A DNA stretch of 64,000 nt, from contig JAOPHQ010003129.1 in NCBI GenBank assembly GCA_030340625.1, forward strand, positions 62,001 through 126,000, written 5' to 3'. Position numbers and translations under genes: made by a program. Source of the stretch: Merluccius polli (taxonomy: Eukaryota > Chordata > Actinopteri > Gadiformes > Merlucciidae). Below, one piece after another: positions 55,501-64,000 of this stretch; the first letter of the stretch is position 1, and every line of letters begins with the position of its first letter. The notes below the pieces were generated by a model. It saw only the letters and a list, made by a program, of their open reading frames with translations. It was not told where the DNA came from and made no database searches.

Positions 55501-57344
55501 ACAGGCATGGGGGGATGGAGGGGGAACAGAGGGGGCCTTTGTGCTCTGGCCTGTGCGGCAGTGACCTGCTGGCTCTGCGGTGAGCCAGAGATGAGGGGAA
55601 CGTCAACATCGTGATGATCGTGAGGTTGAGCTCACCCACGCTCCCACTGCTCATGTTTATAAGGAGTAATGTGCCATGGCACTGCGGTTTAGAGCCGTGA
55701 AACTAAGAACATAAGATCATAAGGAGAATCCTGAGACGATATCCTTATGAATCATGGCAGCCTATTGTTTAATGTAGTGTGAAAACTTGAAAATTGCAAT
55801 TTGAGTTTTTTAAGTTTTTTTTTTACAGCGATTCTCATAGCAACAATATTGATATTAAATGTATGGTAAGGGAGTTGCAGCATGTTGTCCTGACCAACGG
55901 TTTGTTGGGTTGAAGTCCAATATTGAGTAAAACATGATATTATATTTTATGTATTGTTGTTAATCTAAATGTATAGAGATACTTGTCAACAGTAAAGACA
56001 TAAAAGTTGCAATACATCATAAATTATATTATACTGTATTAATATGTTTTTCTATTAACAGCATTTTTCATTTGTCATGAATCATGACCCTCCTATTGTG
56101 ATATATTGTCTTACCAGATGTTTTCTGGGGCTTGTTCTGCTCTTTCCAATGACAACAAAGAACTTTCTGAGGAACCACCGCTACAAAACCATGGCGGGAA
56201 AAATGTACAGGGAGAGAAACAAAAACAGAAGAACAGGATGTTGGTCGTAAAGAGGTATTAAACTATCTGTCCTACTCTGAGCACCACTGCCAGTAATACA
56301 TTTAACACAAAATGAAATCTATCTATGTAGAATCTAAGCGAGATCCCTGTTCAGTAATAAGGTTTTATAATTTGAGCAGACGGTACAGGATACCATGCTG
56401 AGCTCCGATGACACTTTTACTGCCATGGCCGGTGATATCTGTCCAGTTTGCTTCAGCTGCCACTCCTTCCTTAATTTCTGTCAAGGTCAGGTAGCATTAC
56501 AACATGCAGTCAGCTCTTAATGGGCACAGAGCAGCAGAGTGGACCGAAAGACTAGAAAATCAATATTTCCACTAATTTGCTGCACTAACTATTGTGTCAC
56601 TGTGTAAAGCATGTAGTAGTACCTAACAATGTCTGGCTTTGGAAATTATGTGGAAATGAACCAAATACAAGAGCAGCCGTACACCTACCTACCAATGGTC
56701 AATTGGACTGTGTGCCACAAACACTCCACAGCCCTCATTTTCCTGTTTAGAGCCCTAATACAATCGGACACCCCCCAGGTAACTCCCACCTTGCAAAGCA
56801 CCACCTGTCAATAATAACTGTAATTACACACAAGCTAGTTTCACATAGTTGCACCTTGTAAACTATGCAAACCACAGAGCGCATCCAGGTGCTCAGCAAC
56901 CAAAATGTTGATCAAGCAACATGTAAACGATGTGATCAAAGCACAAAAGTGGGACTCTGAGCATACCTACAACCCCTATACTGCTGGACTGCGCCAAGAC
57001 TTTAATGTTGCCATTCCCCATTCATGCCACTTACTTCCACATAACAAAGTAAAAGTGATCTTTAGTTAGTTATTGTAGAGCCTTTAATGAAAAGCTAGCG
57101 TATACGCAGCAGAAGGAAGGCCAGAAGAGTCTCCAAGGGAAGATTGTAATTTAGAGGTAGAGGGCGTTGGCAGTCCAGTCCTACTTTCTCAAATGAGGGG
57201 TTTTCTCTCTGTCATTTGCCAGCTTCTGTTCTTTCACTGGCCCCTTCCCACCTGTCTCCCAGCCCTGGTCTCAGGGTCCCATCTTCTGCAGAGGCATTGA
57301 ACAACAATGTAGGACAAAAAACAAACAAAAATAAATACTTTTTT
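55501..57344. other. Unique AT-rich sequence, nothing recognised
   Basis: No gene, RNA or element recognised over 1.8 kb. Short frames have no domains. Confidence 0.3.
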
Positions 57345-57400
57345 TTTTAAAGTATATATATACAGTATATATATACATATATATATACATGTACAGATGA
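57345..57400. repeat. TA-rich imperfect dinucleotide repeat
   Basis: ATATATACAGTATATATATA-type sequence with CA and GT interruptions. Confidence 0.8.
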
Positions 57401-57539
57401 TGCTGTGCGAAAAAATATTGAATGTACAGTGCAGTATGTAGCAGCATATGGTTAAAGTGACAGTATGCTTTATTCCACTGAGAGTTAGTGATAGAGTCTG
57501 TTATGAGAGTCTATTGTGGGCATGTGAGCATGCTGGGGG

Positions 57540-57740
57540 GGGGGAGCACATAGTTCTTTAGGCATGGTCCTCATTCAGGAACCGTGTGGCACTGGGGTAG
57601 AAACGCCGCTGTGATGCCTCCGAGCCTCTGTGGTCCTGCACCGCCTGGCGTAAATGTCCTGGGGAGAGCAGCCCCTGGGGAGAGCAGCCCTGTGGTACGT
57701 TCAGCCAAGTATACAAATACTTTGTGTGAGAGGACGCATT
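57540..57740. mobile_element. Probable fragment of a widespread teleost retroposon
   Basis: CAGGAACCGTGTGGCACTGG, GGTAGAAACGCCGCTGTGAT and GAGCCTCTGTGGTCCTGCAC resemble a repeat often seen in fish genomes (a 'glance' match from memory, family not certain). Inside, CTGGGGAGAGCAGCCC is tandemly duplicated with a period of about 17 bp at 57658-57691. Confidence 0.4.
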
Positions 57741-60584
57741 GTGAGTAAACTGTAAGATGCTAGGACACTGGGGAGGCCCCATAGGAGTAGGACAGTGTTA
57801 AATCCACCGAACATACATCCTGTTGAATCCCAGCCAATGGGAGGGACACAAACATCTGTAAAGTAGTCTAGGAAGTAGTAGTAGGAAAGCAGGCCATACA
57901 TTGAGTGATTAATCCAGACACACACACACCAAAAATACCTATTGCGACGGCAGCTCCGTGCTGTAGTGCGTAGCTCCATCAGCAACATGCCTGTGGGCCC
58001 TTGAAAGAAAACAGTAGCAGCTGACAAGGAAAACATGGCGCCTGCGAGGCCCTTGTGCTTTACAGGAGCTCTGTTGTCAGAGATGGAAATAAAGACCCTC
58101 AAAGTCTGGAGGAAGTGGAGCCACAGGGCCCCCACAGACAGCCATACGGGGCCCTCTGACGGAGATGAATGGACCTGAGGTTAAAGAGCCTTCCAGAAGC
58201 TTACAGAGAATGGGAGCATTGTGTAGAATGCGTCACGGTGTGTAAAAAATTGTACATTATGGTTTTTGAAAGTCTCAGTACCTTCACATTGCGAGTAACG
58301 GTATACAACTAAAGATGGGAGCTATGATGTTGTGTAATGAAGTGGCATTGCACAAATTCCATTACTTGAGTTGAGTGAAGCTTATTTGTCATATGCACAT
58401 TTTGAGATGTTTTTAATGGCCATTAAATGTTTGGATTCCAGGCAGCTTATACGTCGACTTTGTTGAATTCAGCCTTTCAGGTTCAATGCTGTCTACGTTC
58501 TGGAAAAACATAATCTCAATCAGAGGTGGCGAGAACACGTACAGCCCTTACAGCGCTGTGGTGCTAGCACTAATAATTGCTCAGTATTTAAAACTCAGTT
58601 CAATCATGTTGTGCAGCGGGGTACATGCACACTCCATCAGCATAACTGTTTAAAATATGTCAGAATGGGCCTGCTTCCGCCTGTTCCATTTATAATCTAT
58701 GGCGTTTCACAGCTCAGAGGCCCTGGGGACGCCTGGTGTTCCTGGATGAACAGCTCCTTCACAGAGCTGTAAATTATCGCTTTGCTGCTCGGAAACATGT
58801 CTTAACAATGGCGGCATTACATTATTCTCATTTTTTTTAATTTGCTTTCGCTGAATAGCGTAAAGCAAACATGAAACGCGGAACAAAATGAAAAGTTGCT
58901 TTGATTCTCGATTCGATTCATTGTTGTTTGACTCAGGGAAGACAAATGCTTTTTTTATTTATAGGCCTATTTCAATGATTGTTCCAGTTCTTGCATGAGT
59001 TTAAAGGTATAGTGTTGCATTAGGTTGTTATAGCAACATGGGTGTATAGGCTCTTTTAAAGACTGTTTAAGTAGTAAATACAATTACATGTTTTTAACTC
59101 ACATTTAGATTGTTTAAGGGAAGCTTTTAAACCTGCATATGATATTTATCCTCCCTGCCTCATTGGCAATCCTAAGGTATACTTCTCAGTTATATGTATA
59201 TACAGTTATATGTCAGCTACTTTTTGCCAGTGGGATGATGTCGGATTTGGACGTCAGATTATGTTTTGTAAACTCTTCAGTCAGGGTGCTGTGAGTCATA
59301 TCATCTGTCTTCATGGAGCTCTGTGATAAAGTCTGATCCTGAGAAGAACACTCAGCTCCTGTAAGATGAATACATGTATTGTACTCACGGCATATTGCGT
59401 TTCACGGATGACAGACACTGAAGGAGGAAAAAAAATGAAAAGGAAATCCACGACTTGATCCAAGGCCGACTCGCTACACATCCTTCAGCGGTCCTCTCCT
59501 TTTCACGAATGTATTATCGTTATCTTTAGATTAAAGAGCACTGCTATTCTCCTGCTTTACCTGTGTCTTTCATTCATACCCCGTTCAGAATAAAATACGT
59601 CCTTGTCTAAGCTTTTCAAAGCCCATGGTCGAATGTAACACTGGCTTTATGTTACATTCTATACAAATAAAAGTGAAAGGTATGATATTTATGTCTGATT
59701 TCTGCTTGGAATTGCCTCATTCCAGGTTGATGTAACTGTTGCTACTGCCAGACAGCTACTTTATCATGAACGACCACAGCTCCCCGTGTCTCCACACTCA
59801 ACCCCCTGACCAGACATGAGCAAACCCGAGTCATGACAACACTAGCATAACAATCCAGACCATAGTAGATCCTGGACTCATTCGGTACAAAAAAAACCCT
59901 TACTCTTCACCTCGGCATGTACTGTAATTCAGGATCACACAAGTACCGCAGTAAGCACTTTATAAGATTCCCATGACATCATATTCATTGTAAAACGGTC
60001 GTCATATAAATAACAGTATTGGTTGTTTTATAGGTGTGTCTGTTGGTTCCCCACACAAGCAGTGAGTACAGACCCAGAGTCTTTCCTAATGGTCCAACTA
60101 TTACTTAAATTATTATCATTATAATTATATTTATTATCATTATAACAGGAATCCTGCCGCCATGAACTCTCTTTCAACAAGAATTGACTAAAGAATCGCT
60201 AACCTGCTCAACGCTAACCTAATCAACAGTATTTTTGTTTGATTCTCACTTGCTTGAAGCTTTGTCAAGCATTTTGTCGCTGGTCAGGTATGTTGATACC
60301 ACTTGGCCCACTGCATAGTATAATAGTCATAATGTAAGAGGAAGGTATCATGTCAACTCATCAATCCAACTACCGCTCCTTTCTATGGGCCTTGGCCACA
60401 ATGGGGCCCCCATTCACCACTGTTCATTGCTTACTATGCCCTGCTTATTCCCCCTGGTCTCACCAGGTTCCCTCACACACTTATCTGATCGTCAAGGTTG
60501 AGGAGAGGGATGGTGGACCCTGGCGCTGAGTGATCCTGCCCTTTAACCCCTGCCTCTACAGCATTGGGTTTCAGCTGGCTCTCA
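57741..60584. other. Mostly unique; candidate regulatory island at 58640-58960
   Basis: The island is repeat-free with CTGTAAATTATCGCTTTGC, CTTAACAATGGCGGC (SOX-like ACAATGG) and GCATTACATTATTCTC. The 144-codon minus-strand frame at 57701-58135 has no recognised domain. Nothing else is identified. Confidence 0.3.
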
Positions 60585-60606
60585 AACACACACACACACA
60601 CACACA
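60585..60606. repeat. (CA)n microsatellite
   Basis: About 11 CA units directly preceding a SINE head. Confidence 0.9.
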
Positions 60607-60607
60607 G

Positions 60608-60765
60608 AAGCTAGTCTGGTGGTGAGGGTATTTGACTCCCAGCTGAAAGGGTCTGGGTTTGAAGGCTTGCAGGCATCCTTGAACAAGATGCTCTGCTCCT
60701 TAATGCCATGGATCTAGATCTAAAAATGTCCCGTCAGTTGCTTGGGATGAAAGCGCTGAATGACT
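60608..60765 (+). mobile_element. tRNA-derived SINE, B box damaged
   Basis: GCTAGTCTGGTGGTGAGGGT, TTTGACTCCCAGCTGAAAGG, GTCTGGGTTTGAAGGC (B box lacks TCCC), CAGGCATCCTTGAACAAGAT, CTCCTTAATGCCATGGAT and the tail TTGGGATGAAAGCGCTGAAT follow the family order. Confidence 0.7.
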
Positions 60766-61193
60766 CCAAGAGTAATAGTGCAAAGCAGGACAGCATGGCA
60801 GGATCCTGGACAACCGCTTCATCTGTGGGATCCTTTTCTTCTGAGGTGGTTTAGAAGGACTGTTCATCTGCAGATTTTTCGCAGGGTAAGGGGGAAAGGT
60901 AGTTTAGGAGCCCAGGAAGGGAGTCAGTGCCATGGCCTTGGTGGTTTAACTGCCAGGCACCCCATCATCCAGTGAGTTATAAACCAGAGAGCCCTCACAC
61001 GGCTACCCTGTTAAATAGTAACATTGTCATGTTACCTGCGAGCCTTCATCCAGATGTTCCAGACGTGGCTCCTCAACTTCGGTTGGAAAACTCAACATCC
61101 TTCAGTAGCACAAGCATCATCTCACGCTGCACTATGACATACTCTCACCGCGGTTGGTGGTGGTGGTGTTTCCATGGTTGCAGGGAACTCATA
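60766..61193. other. Unique sequence, nothing recognised
   Basis: Balanced composition. The forward frames of 71 and 156 codons carry no domain, and the longer one ends in the following CA repeat. Confidence 0.3.
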
Positions 61194-61247
<54 letters not shown>

Positions 61248-61390
61248 ACACACGTTGATGTCAAGTACAAGACTTCCCATCACTGCTGGCTTTTTCCATC
61301 CCCGATGGTCATCATCAACTGTGTACATCTGTTAGCAAGCCTGTGTGTGGGTGCGTTTATGTGTGAGTGTGTGTGTGTGTGTGTTTGTGG
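61194..61390. repeat. (CA)n and (GT)n microsatellites
   Basis: CA repeat at 61196-61252 and GT repeat at about 61364-61386, 110 bp apart and complementary. Confidence 0.9.
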
Positions 61391-62434
61391 GCCATAGTGA
61401 TGAACATTAGGAGGGTGGTGAAGGTGGGGGTGTATGTTCTAACCACATCAGCAGGGGGAAGCAGAACCGTGCCATGAAGGGTGGAAATGAGCTCAGACTT
61501 TGGGAATGTGTCTTGCACCGTGGAGCACCACATGAAAGAAGCTCCCGTGGCTTTTGTGGGGGATCCATCTTTTTTTCCCCCACTGTTAAGTTTTCCAGCC
61601 GCGCGCCCAATGTTAATCACGGGTTAAGCGGTGCCGGTGAGTGACGCATCAGCATGTCCACCCAGCTACTGCTCTTACATACATCATAAGAGAGCTTATC
61701 ATTGTAATATGATTCAGCTCATCTTATGTTCCCTCACACGTAGAACCTCACAGGAGAACGTACACATCAAGTGATGTTCTACATTTTACAACATTTTCAT
61801 CCCCAGACTGGAAGACATACAGTAGAGAAGCAGCTCATTACAGGGAGAAATAGGGACTCCTCATTTGACTACGGTTAGTCAAACAAGACCAAAGATTGGA
61901 GGGCTGACCTCGCAGTTGGCTGTCTATTACCCAGAAGCCCCTTTGGTGAGTCAGAGGTGAAGGAAAGAGCGTGACCTCATTTTAGAACACTTTTCTATTT
62001 TGCAGGTGGAGAAAAATGAGCTACTGGTTAACTGGTTTCATGGGACTGGTTCAAAGATGAGTGCCCCCCCCCCCCTGTTCAGAGGCAGCTTTGGCCCCCC
62101 AGCAGGTCGTCCTTCACTGTAATGATGAACAGCCCAGCAGGTGAGCACCGTTACTGCTAAATGTGTCTTAGTATTACATCTTAGTGAAATAGCCACCGCT
62201 CTAGAAGAGAGGCCAGGGAGCGGGCATCTGCTCAAGTGACTCTAGGGCAGCCATGATAATAAATAGTGTCAGGTAGTAGACTGTAGAGGGACTGATAAAA
62301 AAAGACTATACAGCGGTACACTTTAATAGACTGCTGCAAAGCCAGATAAGAGAGTGACTGAGATACTCAGCTGTATATTGATAGGTTGTGTCATGAAGCA
62401 ACGCAAACACACGGGCACACATACTCACAAGCAG

Positions 62435-62438
<4 letters not shown>
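61391..62438. other. Unique sequence, nothing recognised
   Basis: A C run lies at about 62065-62075. No gene or element is supported. Confidence 0.3.
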
Positions 62439-62479
<41 letters not shown>

Positions 62480-62493
62480 GACACGCACACACA
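62439..62493. repeat. (CA)n microsatellite
   Basis: About 18 CA units, then ATACAGACACGCACAC. Confidence 0.95.
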
Positions 62494-62756
62494 TAGTCCC
62501 GAGGAAGATGATAGCCCTATCAGCCATATCGTAACAGATCTTATCATTGTATAATTTAGTCCCTTTGTTCCCCCTAGTAAATATCTGATCAGCAGGGAGA
62601 ATGTGTTTATCTTTTGTTTTTTAAATTGGAAAGTCTTCTAGGGAGGAAGAATGCCCGAAGGAGGAGTTGGGGGAAAAAAAGAGGTCATCATTATAAGAAT
62701 TCATGTTAGCATGAAGAGTGTGCGCTTGTTTTGATTTTCAATAGGCTAGCTTTTTC

Positions 62757-62824
62757 TGTATCACTTGTAAAGCGCGTTTGGATTAATGAAAGTCGCTATA
62801 TAAATCAAGTATTATTCTTATCAT
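62757..62824 (+). mobile_element. Retroposon 3'-tail fragment
   Basis: TTGTAAAGCGCGTTTGGAT, GTCGCTATATAAATCAAGT and ATTATTCTTATCATT resemble the (T)GTAAAGCGCT...GCGCTATATAAAT-(ATT)n tail shared by many teleost LINE/SINE elements. Only the tail is recognisable. Confidence 0.5.
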
Positions 62825-63204
62825 TAGTGTGAAATATATTGTGTAACAACAACAGACACCAAAGGTACTTGCTTATTTGCCAATCGAACGGCAGACAAAA
62901 ATGGATTGTCACTTCTGGTTAATTTGTGGAAAAACAACATCGATTTATTCTGCCCCTCTTAAGACATTGCCTTGTTGACCCCAAGGAAGGGTAAATTCAG
63001 GGTAGTAGGACCACACACCCCACAGACCACGCAGCCCCAGGAGAGGGGGCAGCCTCTCCTGGGGCCACCGTATTTACTCTGAGAGGGTGAGCTGGAGGAT
63101 TCAGCGTCCTGCACAGATACCTACGGCTCCTCTGGGCCAGTGCTGGGTGCTGGCCTGGGACCAGGGAGACTGAACCACGGTTTAGAAACTGTATGCCCAG
63201 ACAG
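62825..63204. other. Unique sequence, nothing recognised
   Basis: No feature found. Confidence 0.3.
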
Positions 63205-63345
63205 AGTGAGATACAGGCAGAGAGAAAGAGACAGAGAGAGGGGGGAGAGAAAGAGGAAGGGGGGAGAGAGGGACAGAGAAGGGGGGAGAGAGAGCGATAT
63301 ACAGGGGGAGAGAGAGAGCGTGAGAGAGAGAGAGAGAGAGATATG
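63205..63345. repeat. GA-rich imperfect microsatellite
   Basis: GAGA and GGGGGAGAGA blocks over about 140 bp. Confidence 0.9.
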
Positions 63346-63469
63346 GAGGATTGTCTGCTACCTGCAAGCCTAATCAAGCCCATTGGCCCGGTGACCATGC
63401 TGAGAAGGTGACAGGAGGGATGGTTCAAAGGCGGGAAAATGTCACAGGTGCTCTTTCCTCATCTGTCAC

Positions 63470-63745
63470 TATCTGTGCTATATGCTAACCTTTCCACTGT
63501 ATCTGCCATATGAACACCTTAGATCATTACACTATATCTGCTATATATAAACCTTAGTATAGGCTATCTGACCTCTTAATGCTCAGCTATCTGCGATATG
63601 AAAACCTGACTGCCAAACTATGCTATATGAAAACCTTACCTCTGGACTATATACACTACATGAAAACAGTGCTGCTATATATTGGCTATATGAAAACCTT
63701 TCCGCTAGGATGCTATATGAACACCTTGTCACTAGCCAGGCTATA
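63470..63745 (+). repeat. Degenerate minisatellite, unit about 30-35 bp
   Basis: GCTATATGAAAACCTT and variants (CCATATGAACACCTT, CTACATGAAAACAGT) recur at about 63479, 63507, 63541, 63595, 63623, 63655, 63686 and 63711 with irregular spacing. Confidence 0.75.
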
Positions 63746-64000
63746 TCCGCTGATGAAAAGGTCAAGCTTATAGGTCAGGGTAAGGATTTGGTGAAAGCAG
63801 TGCATCGTGGGAAATTATATCTAGTTAGGCAGAATGAGAGAGAGTGAGTGAATATGACCCTGTGAAAGTTACAATCTGAAATGACTGCAGTTTGGGTTTG
63901 ATTGTCATTAAAAGTTGACAATACCAGAGGTGATTTATTAAGAAGTAGACATGACAAGAAAAAGCAAGCAATTCAATGCACCAATACCAATGTTATTCTT
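63746..64000. other. Unique sequence to window end
   Basis: AT-rich, no feature recognised. Confidence 0.3.

Noticed and set aside
58521..58545. CAGAGGTGGCGAG as a hAT terminus
   Set aside because: No matching inverted end or target duplication was found nearby.

Overview
This window looks like nuclear DNA from a ray-finned (teleost) fish. No open reading frame can be assigned to a known protein. Four things point to a fish: very dense, long (CA/TG)n, (CT/GA)n and trinucleotide arrays; at least nine tRNA-headed SINE copies or fragments, several ending in the TTTGGATAAAAGCATC-type tail common in teleost SINEs; hAT-type miniature transposons with 8-bp target duplications; and a 3'-tail fragment ending in a GCTATATAAAT-like motif seen at the ends of many fish retroposons. 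The simple-repeat density would suit a gadiform-like genome, but the species cannot be fixed from sequence alone. There is no sign of bacterial, plasmid, phage or CRISPR content.

Layout. 1-9.5 kb is mostly simple-sequence arrays (CT, CA, CAGT, GA, poly-G, GAT/GAG, and a 580-bp polypyrimidine tract) separated by short unique islands. 9.5-17 kb carries a hAT MITE, a pair of perfect hairpins and a ~200-bp dispersed duplication. 16.7-19.5 kb is a cluster of minisatellites (15-bp, 44/46-bp and 48/42-bp units), a duplicated (TG)n cassette, and a hAT MITE in the head of a SINE. 21-25.2 kb has SINEs, a 39-bp minisatellite and a large trinucleotide block. 25-31.5 kb is largely unique sequence with possible regulatory islands. 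31.7-32.3 kb is a 23-bp minisatellite with higher-order structure. 33-46 kb is mostly unique and AT-rich. It holds the best candidate regulatory sequence: a SOX/TCF motif cluster near 34.6 kb, an RFX X-box with a CRE-like site and three MYB-type sites near 37.9-38.06 kb, and a CpG-richer promoter-like island near 39.1-39.45 kb. 46-50 kb is a SINE cluster that includes a second hAT with a perfect 8-bp target duplication. 50-54 kb and 58-59 kb are repeat-poor and look like conserved non-coding DNA. 54.6-55.5 kb and 63.5-63.7 kb hold further tandem repeats.

Interpretation. The window is best read as intergenic or intronic DNA, perhaps from the regulatory territory of a gene outside it. The reading frames present are mostly translated simple repeats. 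Statements about conservation are inference, because no alignment could be run. I found no convincing undescribed gene system. The observations most worth checking are the RFX/CRE/MYB island, the promoter-like island at 39.2 kb, and two hAT insertions within SINE copies whose target duplications share CTAGAC.
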